In this document: positions 1 to 7,708 of the stretch, in pieces
How the letters are laid out: each line of letters starts with the position of its first letter
Numbering within the stretch: position 1 is the first letter of the stretch
Assembly (NCBI RefSeq): GCF_014655715.1
Contig: NZ_BNBM01000018.1
Location: 166,540-230,539, forward strand
Length of the DNA stretch: 64,000 nucleotides
Direction: 5' to 3'
Source: Streptomyces lanatus
Lineage (GTDB): Bacteria; Actinomycetota; Actinomycetes; Streptomycetales; Streptomycetaceae
Position numbers and translations under genes: made by a program
The notes under the pieces: model-generated
Database searches by the model: none
What the model was told of the DNA's origin: nothing
The model's input: only the letters and a program-made list of their open reading frames with translations

Positions 1-27
1 TCCGTACCGTTCGAGGATCACCCAGCC

Positions 28-555
28 ATGCCCCACTTGTACCTGCGTCAGCCTGTCCGTGCTCTGCGCCGCTGTGCGGCGCGGCCCCATGTGCTGTTCG
101 GGGGCGTGTACGGGGCGGTACTGGCCAACTCCATGGTGGCCGCCCTGACGGAACAGGGAGAGACGGCGCCCGCCGACCGGTTCAGCAGCGCCCAGTGGCT
201 CCTGGTCACGGCCGTCGCATCGGCCTTGGCGCACGGTTACGCACACCTGATCGCCCTGCGCGGCGACCGGACCCATCACGGTGTCCGCGCCACGGTGCGG
301 CTGTTGCTGTCCGAGTGGCCGCTGGTGGTGGCGACGGCGCCGACACTGGTCCTGCTGCTCGGCGCGGCCTGGGGGTGGTGGCCCTCGGCGGGCATCGAGT
401 ACGTGGCCTTCGCCGTGAACGTGGTGCTGCTGTTCGCCTGGGGCCTGCTCGCGGCCCGCGCCGCCGGTCGCACGTGGAGCTCCGCCTTGATGATCGGCAC
501 CGTGGACTCGTTGCTCGGGCTGACGGTCGTGGTGGCCAACGCCTTTATCAAATAG
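28..555 (+). CDS. Four-helix integral membrane protein of unknown function
   Basis: The predicted protein has 175 residues and about four hydrophobic segments, near residues 24-42, 55-75, 95-118 and 122-143, with a further weakly hydrophobic C-terminal stretch. A basic N-terminus (RALRRCAARPH) suggests a cytoplasmic start. The ATG at 28 follows a GAGGA motif about 10 bases upstream. I see no catalytic motif and cannot name a family. Many Streptomyces genomes carry small membrane proteins of this size annotated only as hypothetical. A 12-bp hairpin begins 18 bases after the stop, so the gene probably ends its own transcript and is not coupled to the next gene. That it is a gene is well supported by codon bias; its function is unknown. 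Confidence 0.75.
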   Translation: MPHLYLRQPVRALRRCAARPHVLFGGVYGAVLANSMVAALTEQGETAPADRFSSAQWLLVTAVASALAHGYAHLIALRGDRTHHGVRATVRLLLSEWPLVVATAPTLVLLLGAAWGWWPSAGIEYVAFAVNVVLLFAWGLLAARAAGRTWSSALMIGTVDSLLGLTVVVANAFIK

Positions 556-573
556 GGCAGTTGGCCGACCGGG

Positions 574-616
574 CCCGCCGACCGGCCCCCGCGGCGCTGT
601 TCCGCCGGTCGGCGGG
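574..616 (+). terminator. Intrinsic-type hairpin after the first gene
   Basis: A perfect 12-bp stem pairs 574-585 with 605-616 around a 19-base loop, starting 18 bases after the stop at 555. There is no T-tract, which is usual for Streptomyces terminators. Confidence 0.65.
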
Positions 617-696
617 ATGGTCCCGGCCGATCGGCGGGGGTGTCACCGAAGCCTGCCGGATGGGCCGCCTCCTGACGGCACCGAAGGATTCTGTGT

Positions 697-1974
697 ATGA
701 CACAGATACAGCCGCCGCAGGACACATCGGCTCCGCAGGAGAACTCGCCTCCACCGCCCCGAACCTCGTCCGAGTCCGCCGGGCAGGTCTCGCCCGGCCC
801 CTCGATGGGACGCCTGGTCGGGTTGGATCTGGCCCGCGCGCTGGCAGTGTTCGGCATGTACATCGTGCACATCGCCCCGATGCAGTCAGCCGGGAACGAC
901 CTCGGTAGCTGGGTGTACTCCCTGGCGGAGGGGCGCTCGTCGGCCCTGTTCGCCACCCTCGCCGGGTTCTCGCTGATGCTGATCGCCGGCCGCCTCGAGC
1001 CCAAGACCGGCCTGGCGGGCCGGCAGGCGAAGGCCCGGATCGCCATCCGCGCCGTGATCCTGCTGGCGCTGGGCACCGTGCTGGCGATGGAGTACGGGGA
1101 CATCATCATCCTCGCCTACTACGGCGTCTACTTCTTCCTCGCGCTGCTCCTGGTACGACTGAGCGCCAAGACGCTGGCGATCATCGCGGCGGGGATCGCG
1201 CTCGTCATGCCGCAGCTGGCGTTCGTCCTGAAGATGTGGCTGAGCGACTCCGTCCAGCAGAGCATCAACGCCTACGACCCGCTCGAGAAGCTCAGCACCG
1301 TGGGAGTACTCGATCTGCTGCTCACGGGCCTCTACCCGACGATCACGTGGATGGCGTTCGTGATCGCCGGCATGGCCCTGGCCCGCCTCGACCTGACCGC
1401 CGCCACCGTCCAGCGGCGCCTGGCGGCGCTCGGTGCAAGCCTCACCGCAGGCGCCTACGGCCTGGCCATGCTGCTGGGTGGCACGAGCGCGGTGTTGAGC
1501 TTCGGGGGAGGCGGAGGGCCGTCCAGCGGCTCCGGAGCGGGGTCCATGGGCAGCGGGTCCATGGGCAGCGGGTCCATGGGCAGTGGGCCCGGCGGGCCCG
1601 AGTTGTCGGCCTCGGACCTGCTGGGTGCCGTGTCGCACACCGGCACCACCCTCGACACCATCGGCTGCCTGGGTGTCGCGATCCTCGTGATCGTGGGCGC
1701 GACGGTGGCGATCGACCGGCTGCCGCGACTGCGCCGCCTGGCGAAACCGGTCATCGCCGTGGGCACGATGTCCCTGACGGCCTACGTCGGACACTTCCTC
1801 GCACAGTCCGCGTGGCCCGCTTCCGGCGCCGGCACCACGAAGTCCTGGGTGCCCGTGCTCACGTACATCCTGGGGGCGATCGTGTTCGCCGCGATCTGGT
1901 CCCGCTTCCTTCGCCGCGGCCCCCTGGAGTACCTGCTCAACACCGCCACCAAGCCCGCCAAGTACATCCGGTGA
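697..1974 (+). CDS. DUF1624/DUF418-type multi-pass membrane protein (acyltransferase-like), paralogue 1
   Basis: A 425-residue polytopic protein. After a Pro/Ser/Gln-rich cytoplasmic leader of about 30 residues, the motif RLVGLDLARALAVFGM opens the first helix, the signature of the HGSNAT-like DUF1624/DUF418 superfamily. The family-typical end FLRRGPLEYLL lies near residue 408. About ten membrane segments are predicted. Family members transfer or are presumed to transfer acyl groups to glycans across the membrane; the substrate here is unknown. An exposed loop near residues 270-300 is Gly/Ser/Met-rich and is encoded by three 15-bp DNA repeats at 1541-1585. The ATG at 697 has GAAGGA upstream. 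A paralogue of exactly the same length lies at 12332-13609 on the other strand. The acyltransferase role is inferred from the fold family only. Confidence 0.8.
   Translation: MTQIQPPQDTSAPQENSPPPPRTSSESAGQVSPGPSMGRLVGLDLARALAVFGMYIVHIAPMQSAGNDLGSWVYSLAEGRSSALFATLAGFSLMLIAGRLEPKTGLAGRQAKARIAIRAVILLALGTVLAMEYGDIIILAYYGVYFFLALLLVRLSAKTLAIIAAGIALVMPQLAFVLKMWLSDSVQQSINAYDPLEKLSTVGVLDLLLTGLYPTITWMAFVIAGMALARLDLTAATVQRRLAALGASLTAGAYGLAMLLGGTSAVLSFGGGGGPSSGSGAGSMGSGSMGSGSMGSGPGGPELSASDLLGAVSHTGTTLDTIGCLGVAILVIVGATVAIDRLPRLRRLAKPVIAVGTMSLTAYVGHFLAQSAWPASGAGTTKSWVPVLTYILGAIVFAAIWSRFLRRGPLEYLLNTATKPAKYIR
1541..1585 (+). repeat. Three tandem 15-bp repeats encoding (GSMGS)n
   Basis: The unit GGTCCATGGGCAGCG occurs three times head to tail, the last with one base change. 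It is in frame in the DUF1624-like gene and encodes Gly-Ser-Met-Gly-Ser repeats in a loop between membrane helices. Copy-number slippage would keep the reading frame. Confidence 0.9.
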
Positions 1975-2025
1975 GGTCCGGTCAGGGTGGCCCGCTTCCT
2001 GCCCATCCCGGCCTGGTCCGCCGTC

Positions 2026-2060
2026 CGAGGCCCGCAAGGGGATTGCCCTTGCGGGCCTCG
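2026..2060 (+). terminator. Strong hairpin terminator
   Basis: A perfect 15-bp stem pairs 2026-2040 with 2046-2060 around a 5-base loop, about 50 bases after the stop at 1974. Confidence 0.85.
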
Positions 2061-2781
2061 GCTGTGGTCCCTGGCCGACTGATCTCAGCTCCGCCCGGCG
2101 CCAACCGGTCGTCCATGGACGCGGTCTGGACGACTGCGGGACATGCGTGGGCCTGGTGTCGGCACGGCCCGGAAGCGAGGACCGGTGCGGGTCAGGACAC
2201 AGCGGCCGACGGTGTGACTCACAAGCGAACCCCCAGGCGAACGTGACCCGGCCGTCGGGACACCCGCCGACTCCCGTCCGTGCGCGGCTGAGTATCTCCA
2301 GTGCTCGCTGGAGGGTGCTCTTCAGCCTCCGCTTTGTGTGCGCGCCACCACTCGGTCCTCAGGTCGGTCGATGCCCGACCGGGTCGCCTGGATGGTGTGC
2401 CGGGTGCCGACGGCGCCGAGTGGTGCGGGGATCGTGCTCGCGTGCTCAGCCAGGGCGCTCGATGGCCTGGAGGAGGTCCGCGAAGGGGGTGCAGGTCGCC
2501 GGTTCGCCGATGACCGTCTTGATCCACGCGTCGGCTGCTGCCGCCGATGCCGGTGCGCATCTGGTCGAGCGGGCGGCCGTCCGGCCTGCTCAGCGGACCT
2601 GCTCGCCCTTGGCCATGAGCACGGGCATGGGGACTCCCGGGCGAGGGACGGACTGGGCGGGCAGCGAACCACCGCAGCCGGCTGCCCCCACCGCACGGCG
2701 GGGGCAGCCGAACGGCGGGGGCAGCCGGTGGACGAGGGCCGACGGCCGACGGCACCGGCGGGCCCACGGGTCAGGCCCGTC
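2061..2781. other. Gene-free stretch with a possible short gene remnant
   Basis: No convincing gene lies here. On the minus strand about 2454-2565, one frame reads plausibly as a protein end (DAWIKTVIGEPATCTPFADL, then a stop) with good third-position GC, but it has no start and cannot be extended. A second short in-frame stretch near 2590-2635 ends in a stop (PVLMAKGEQVR). These could be scraps of a decayed gene downstream of the ABC exporter. I cannot identify them. Confidence 0.3.
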
Positions 2782-4566
2782 TCACCCGCGTCCCGCCGAG
2801 GTCAGGAGCTGCGTCGCCGCGAGCTGCGCGTACAGCTCGTCCTCGGCCCTCAGTTCCTCGTGGGTGCCGACCGCGCGGACCTTGCCCGCGTCCATGACGA
2901 CGATGCGGTCGGCGTCCGTGACGGTCGACAGGCGATGGGCCACCACCAGCACGGTGGTCTCGCGTGCCGTCTCGGCGATGACGTCCCGCAGTGCCAGCTC
3001 GTTGACGGCGTCGAGCTGCGAGGTCGCCTCGTCCAGGAGCAGCAACCGGGGCCTGCGCAGCAGCGCGCGGGCGATCGCGACGCGCTGGCGCTCGCCGCCG
3101 GACAGTTTCGTGCCGCGGTGCCCGACCGGGGTGTCCAGGCCGTGCGGGAGACGCTCGACGAGGGCGTCGAGCCTGGTCCGGGCGAGGACCTCGCGTATGT
3201 CGTCGTCGGTCGCGCCGGGCGCGGCGAAGACCAGGTTCTCCCGCAGCGTGCCGGCCAGCACCGGCGCGTCCTGCTCGACGTACCCGATGACGGACCGCAG
3301 CTCGGACAGCGGCCACTTCGTCACGTCCTTGCCGTCGACCAGGACACGGCCGCCGGTCGCCTCGTAGAACCGCTCGACGAGCGCGAAGACCGTCGACTTG
3401 CCCGCGCCGGAGGGGCCGACGAACGCCGTCATCCCGCCGCCGGGCACCTCGAAGTCCACCCGCTGGTGGATGTCCGGCAACCCGGGCCCGTACCGGAAGG
3501 ACACCTCTTCGAAGCGGACCGACGTCGGACGTGGCCGCACCGACCGCTGCCGGTCCTGCTTCTCTGTCTTCTCTGTCGCCAGGCCGTCCACCTGCGCGAT
3601 CCGGGCGATCGCGGCCGCGCCCTCCTGGTAGTGGGACGCTGCCTCGACCAGCTTGTACACCGGCTCCATCAGGTAGAAGAGGTACAGCAGGAACGCGATG
3701 AGCGTGGACACGGGCATGTCCCCGGACGCCACCCGCGCCCCGCCGACGGCGAGTACCGCGAGGAACGCCAGCTCGACGGCGAGGTCGTCCGCCGAACCCA
3801 GCACGGCCTCCCACTTCGCGCTGCGCACCCCGTGACGCCACGCCCTGCGTGCCGCCGCCTCGACGCGAGCGGTCTCCCGCTCCTCGGCGCCGGACGCCTT
3901 CACCGTACGGAACGCGCCGAAGACCCGCTCCAGGCCCGTGGACATCTCCCCGACAGCCGCCTGCGCACGCTCGGCGGCCTGCCCGATCTTCGGCATCACC
4001 AGCGCGGCAGCCACACTGACGACCGCGACCACGCCGAGCGTGACGCCCAGCAGGACGGCATCGAGGAACGCCATCACCACGACCGCCGCGACCAGCGTCA
4101 CCGCCCCCGTCGCCGCGGAAACCACCGCCTGGGTGCTGACGGCCCGCAACAGCGTGGTGTCGGAGGTCACCCGGGACATCAGATCGCCCGGCTGCATCCG
4201 GTCCACCTCCGCGAGGCGCAGCCGCAGCAACCGTCCGATGAGGCTGCGACGGGCGGCGAGCACCACCGACTCCGCCGTCCGTTCCAGCACATAGGCACCG
4301 AACGCCTCGGCCACCATGCTCAGCAGGACCAGAACGGTCATGGCCAGCAGGATGGTGCCGATCGTGCCACCGGACGAGAGCCGGTCGACCAGCGTCTTCG
4401 TGGCCAGGGGCTGCAGCAGCCCGCCGGCGGCCCCGGCCAGCGCGCACAGCAGACCGAGCGCGACGGCCCACCGGTGCGGACGGACGTACCCGTACAGCGC
4501 CTTGAGCGTCTCGCGGGCGCGCAGGGACTCGGCACCCGTCGCCTCTGGGGCGGATGCGGTGTTCAC
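2782..4566 (-). CDS. ABC exporter, fused membrane and ATPase half-transporter
   Basis: A 594-residue half-transporter. An N-terminal six-helix membrane domain (about residues 35-320) is followed by a nucleotide-binding domain with Walker A GPSGAGKST, signature LSGGERQR, Walker B LLLLDEAT and the H-loop AHRLST, all intact. Such proteins work as dimers and export lipids, peptides or drugs across the cytoplasmic membrane using ATP. No partner half-transporter is adjacent, so a homodimer is likely. The start is GTG at 4566 with an AGGAGAGG ribosome site. The gene follows the poly-gamma-glutamate-like operon on the same strand after a 203-base gap, so a link to envelope export is possible but unproven. 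Substrate cannot be read from sequence. Confidence 0.93.
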   Translation of the reverse strand: MNTASAPEATGAESLRARETLKALYGYVRPHRWAVALGLLCALAGAAGGLLQPLATKTLVDRLSSGGTIGTILLAMTVLVLLSMVAEAFGAYVLERTAESVVLAARRSLIGRLLRLRLAEVDRMQPGDLMSRVTSDTTLLRAVSTQAVVSAATGAVTLVAAVVVMAFLDAVLLGVTLGVVAVVSVAAALVMPKIGQAAERAQAAVGEMSTGLERVFGAFRTVKASGAEERETARVEAAARRAWRHGVRSAKWEAVLGSADDLAVELAFLAVLAVGGARVASGDMPVSTLIAFLLYLFYLMEPVYKLVEAASHYQEGAAAIARIAQVDGLATEKTEKQDRQRSVRPRPTSVRFEEVSFRYGPGLPDIHQRVDFEVPGGGMTAFVGPSGAGKSTVFALVERFYEATGGRVLVDGKDVTKWPLSELRSVIGYVEQDAPVLAGTLRENLVFAAPGATDDDIREVLARTRLDALVERLPHGLDTPVGHRGTKLSGGERQRVAIARALLRRPRLLLLDEATSQLDAVNELALRDVIAETARETTVLVVAHRLSTVTDADRIVVMDAGKVRAVGTHEELRAEDELYAQLAATQLLTSAGRG

Positions 4567-4769
4567 AGGATTCCTCTCCTACGTGGTCGGCCGCGCACCG
4601 CGACGGAGATCAGGGCGTACGACGGCCAGGCACAGATGGCGCACTGTGTGCCATGCCACCAGCCTGGAAGCCCAGCCGCTTTCGGCACATCCGGCGACTG
4701 TCGGGTCCGCCCCCGCCGAGTGGCTGGAGAAGACCGGCCTGGGGTAGTAGCCGTCGGAGCGGAGCGCGG

Positions 4770-5885
4770 TCAGAGGCGTCGGGCCCCGCGCAGCCCCTGT
4801 GCGTAGTAGCCCTCACCGTCGAGCCGTGCGGTGCCGCCCTTGTCACCCATGGTGGGGCCGCCCGCGTTCTTCCGGCTGGAGATGAAGCGCGGGTGGTCGG
4901 CGGTGTCCAGGCCGAGGTAGATACCGATGTGGCCGATCCGTTTGCCGGGCAGCTCCCGTGTTCTGAAGAAGACCAGGTCGCCGGGCTGGAGCTGCTGGAT
5001 GACGGCGGGGCGGCGGTCGGTGAGGGGGATCACGGGTATGCCGAGCCGCTCGTGGGCGATCGCGTCGGGGGTCCGCTGCAACCCGCTGCCCGCCGCGCTG
5101 TCCCTGCTGTTCAGCGGGAACCCCGAGCGGTATCCGTACACCAGCCGGACATAGCCGGAGCTGTCGACGGAGCGCGCGCGGTCCTTCTCGGGGCGGCGGG
5201 TGACCGTGTCGGGGAAGGTGTAGGGGATGCCCAGGTAGTCGTAGAAGTCCGAGCCCGTGCGCCGCTTCGACTTCCCTTGCCCGGCACGCGCGGAGTCGCC
5301 GGCGGTGTCGGGTGTGTAGCGGGCGGCACCGCTGTATCTGACTCCCGCTGTCGTCGTCCGGGCCGGGGCACCGGCGACGTAGTCGAAGGCCGTGGCGAGG
5401 ATGTCGGGATCGCGGCTGCCGAGCCGGGACTTGAGCCAGGTCCTGAACCAGCCGCTCCGCTCCGCGCCACGGGCCCATGGCTTGGGCAGCAGCCGCACCC
5501 AGCTCTTGGTGACGACCTTGGCACCCGTCGTACGCGGCTCCGCGAAGGTCCTGCCGGGCCCTGTCAGTACGGCCGTACGGGCGCCGTCGGTGAACGTGGC
5601 GACGACGGTGCCGTGCCGGTCGCGGGCGACCGTGCGGGCGGGGTTGCCGATCCGTTCGAAGTGCAGCGGACCGCTCCTGACCCGGATTCCGGCACCCAGC
5701 GATGCATGCGATACATGCGGTACCCGTGCCACCTGTGAGGCCTGTGATGCCTCCGGACGGTCTGTGCGGTGCCTGAGCTGCAGGGACAGCCCGCAGCTCG
5801 CCGCGAGCAGGACAGCTGTCACCAGGGACAGGGCCGCGTTCCTGGTCAGGGAGAACCTACGGATTCTGGGATGGAGGCGTTTCAC
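4770..5885 (-). CDS. Membrane-anchored NlpC/P60-like protein with catalytic Cys replaced by Ser
   Basis: A 371-residue protein with one N-terminal hydrophobic segment (about residues 17-36), so secreted or membrane-anchored. Residues 210-371 match NlpC/P60 peptidases: VDSSGYVRLVYG aligns with the active-site D-C-S-G motif, PGDLVFF is the second conserved block, and His319 in GHIGIYLG fits the catalytic His. The nucleophile position (residue 242) is Ser (AGC) rather than Cys (TGC). NlpC/P60 enzymes cut gamma-D-glutamyl bonds in peptidoglycan, and in Bacillus the PgdS member cuts poly-gamma-glutamate. The gene follows pgsC by 57 bases. The GTG start at 5885 has GGAG seven bases upstream. It may be a non-catalytic binding protein or a Ser-dependent enzyme. 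Confidence 0.85.
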   Translation of the reverse strand: MKRLHPRIRRFSLTRNAALSLVTAVLLAASCGLSLQLRHRTDRPEASQASQVARVPHVSHASLGAGIRVRSGPLHFERIGNPARTVARDRHGTVVATFTDGARTAVLTGPGRTFAEPRTTGAKVVTKSWVRLLPKPWARGAERSGWFRTWLKSRLGSRDPDILATAFDYVAGAPARTTTAGVRYSGAARYTPDTAGDSARAGQGKSKRRTGSDFYDYLGIPYTFPDTVTRRPEKDRARSVDSSGYVRLVYGYRSGFPLNSRDSAAGSGLQRTPDAIAHERLGIPVIPLTDRRPAVIQQLQPGDLVFFRTRELPGKRIGHIGIYLGLDTADHPRFISSRKNAGGPTMGDKGGTARLDGEGYYAQGLRGARRL

Positions 5886-5942
5886 TGGACAACTCCGATG
5901 GGGGGAAGGAGAGATGGCGCCGAAGGCCGGTGAGGGGGCGGC

Positions 5943-6425
5943 TCATGTCGTGGGCAGGGCGCCCAGCAGCAGCCCGGACACCAAGATCACGTAGGTGGCG
6001 AAAGTGACCGCGCCGGTGGAGAGGACCGTCGCCGTCTTGGGCTGCCTCTCCAGCTGGTAGGCGATGAGACCGGGGACGATGAACCCGAGGGCCTGATGGG
6101 CGAACAGCGTGGGGAACTGCTGTTGGAGCAACAGGGAGAGTCCGGCCTGGAGCAGGACGCCGATGAGCACGACGGAGGCGAACAGCCGCTTGCCGTAGAG
6201 GATGACGAAGCGCTGCAGCAACTTGGTCAGCAGGTAGGTCAGGCCTGCCACGGCCGCGACTATGGCGGCGCGCCGCAGATCCTCGACGAGGGTGAGGGCG
6301 AGCCAGCCGGGGGTGATCATTCCGCCCGGTGAGAGGTTCGTGGTCAGGTAGCACAGGAGGGAGAAGACCAGACCGAGTGCGATGCCGATGGCCGCGATCT
6401 GGGGTGTGACTACTGCGGGGATCAA
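5943..6425 (-). CDS. pgsC: Poly-gamma-glutamate synthase membrane subunit PgsC/CapC
   Basis: A 160-residue protein with about five transmembrane helices, close in length to Bacillus PgsC/CapC (about 150). Conserved PgsC features include the Pro-Gly turn NLSPGGMITPGWLAL, the motif RFVILYGKRLFASV and the late GFIVPGLIAYQLER. PgsC works with PgsB in the membrane to polymerise and export gamma-linked glutamate chains. I place the start at TTG 6425, which overlaps the pgsB stop in a TTGA tetranucleotide (6422-6425) and has GGAG seven bases upstream; this implies translational coupling. The longer open frame upstream is only the shadow of pgsB. Identification rests on motif match plus the adjacent pgsB and is strong. 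The actual polymer made is not known. Confidence 0.9.
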   Translation of the reverse strand: MIPAVVTPQIAAIGIALGLVFSLLCYLTTNLSPGGMITPGWLALTLVEDLRRAAIVAAVAGLTYLLTKLLQRFVILYGKRLFASVVLIGVLLQAGLSLLLQQQFPTLFAHQALGFIVPGLIAYQLERQPKTATVLSTGAVTFATYVILVSGLLLGALPTT

Positions 6426-7702
6426 CGCGATGCTCCATGGGAGGAGTTGTGGTGGGCGACGAGTGAGGTGGGGGCGTCGCTCGGGTCGGAGGGACCGGCG
6501 GGGTCGACGGCGGCATCGGGGTGGTCGGGCGCGAGTGCCGCGAGCCGCTCCAGGAAGAGTTCGCCGTGGCCATGGATGTTGCCGATGGCGACGAGCGAGG
6601 AGTCCGGGCCCAGGTGAGCCAGCAGTTCCGTCGTGAGCTGGTCGGGGTCGCGACGGTCGCCGCCGAGATCGACGACGTTCCCGGTCCAGTGGGCGGGTAT
6701 GGCGTCGGCGGCCGACTTGGTGGGGTGGCCGATGAGGAACACCGTCTCCGGGTCGAGCTCGGGGATGAGCGCGCCCATCTGCCCGTTGCGCTCCACACGG
6801 TCGGGACGGCAGTTGATGACGACGTGCAACGGACGGTGGATCGCGCCCAGTTCGAGCAGCTGATTGATGTTCATCAGCGTCGACTCGGGGTCGTTGGCGG
6901 CGAAGACGTTCGCGAAGCGCAGCCGCTTTCCGTCCGGGGTGCGGTACCGCTCGACGGACAGCACACCCGGGTCCGGCGGCGCCTCGTACATGCCCTTCAG
7001 CGCGGTCGCACGGTCGACGCCGAGCAGTTCGGCGACCGTGAGTGCGATGGCGACGTTCTCCTTGAAGGTGAACCAGCTGAAGCCGCGCAGTTCCTCGTCG
7101 GTGACGGTTTCCGGGTCGGCGTAGACCAGCCGGCAGTTCCGGGCGTCGGCCTCCTCCTGGAGGATGTGGAAGCGCTCCTTCTCCGCGGTGACACAGATGC
7201 CGCCCTCCGGCAGGGACCGGCACAGGGAGCGGGCCACGTCGTCCAGCGTCGGGCCCATCTCGGCGAGATGGTCCTCGCGGACGTTGCAGAGCACGCCGAT
7301 GGTGGAGCGGATCAGCTTGGACTGGTTGATCTCCTGGAGCGCCGGCATGACGGCCATGCACTCCATGACCAGGACATCGGGCCGGTAGGCGGCGGCCCGC
7401 CGGACGATGCCGATCTGCTCCACGACGTTGGCGATGCCGAACTTGCGGTAGACGGGCTCCTCGGTGGCGTCGGGGTGGATGAACCGGGCCGCGGTGCCCG
7501 TGGTCTTGGCGACGGTCACCAGGCCGCTGCCGCGCAGCGCGCCCGCGCACAGCCGGGTGATGGAGGACTTGCCGCGAATGCCGTTGACCAGCACTCGGGT
7601 GGGTATGACGGCCAGATTCACGTCATGGCGGCGCTGTTCGACGATGCCTGCGACGAGCAGGCCGAAGCAGCACGTCGCGAGGACGCAGTACAGGAAGAGC
7701 AC
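6422..7702 (-). CDS. pgsB: Poly-gamma-glutamate synthase ligase subunit PgsB/CapB
   Basis: A 426-residue Mur-ligase-like amide ligase. After one N-terminal membrane helix and the EQRRH block typical of PgsB comes the P-loop NGIRGKSSITRL (residues about 40-51), then AKTTGTAARF, MECMAVMPALQE, REDHLAEMGPTLD, the PPDPG motif and ANDPESTL. All match Bacillus PgsB/CapB. The enzyme uses ATP to join glutamates through their gamma-carboxyls. GTG at 7702 is the start; the AGGAG site overlaps the stop of the upstream HAMP gene, six bases away, so the two are co-translated. The last 25 residues (PDAAVDPAGPSDPSD...) are Asp/Pro/Ser-rich and extend beyond the Bacillus protein. All visible catalytic motifs are intact, so it is probably active. 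Confidence 0.95.
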   Translation of the reverse strand: MLFLYCVLATCCFGLLVAGIVEQRRHDVNLAVIPTRVLVNGIRGKSSITRLCAGALRGSGLVTVAKTTGTAARFIHPDATEEPVYRKFGIANVVEQIGIVRRAAAYRPDVLVMECMAVMPALQEINQSKLIRSTIGVLCNVREDHLAEMGPTLDDVARSLCRSLPEGGICVTAEKERFHILQEEADARNCRLVYADPETVTDEELRGFSWFTFKENVAIALTVAELLGVDRATALKGMYEAPPDPGVLSVERYRTPDGKRLRFANVFAANDPESTLMNINQLLELGAIHRPLHVVINCRPDRVERNGQMGALIPELDPETVFLIGHPTKSAADAIPAHWTGNVVDLGGDRRDPDQLTTELLAHLGPDSSLVAIGNIHGHGELFLERLAALAPDHPDAAVDPAGPSDPSDAPTSLVAHHNSSHGASR

Positions 7703-7708
7703 GGCGGG

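Noticed and set aside
2338..4806. Long plus-strand open frame of 822 codons
   Set aside because: Antisense to the well-supported ABC exporter. Its product is Arg/Gly/His-rich without motifs, typical of reading a high-GC gene backwards.
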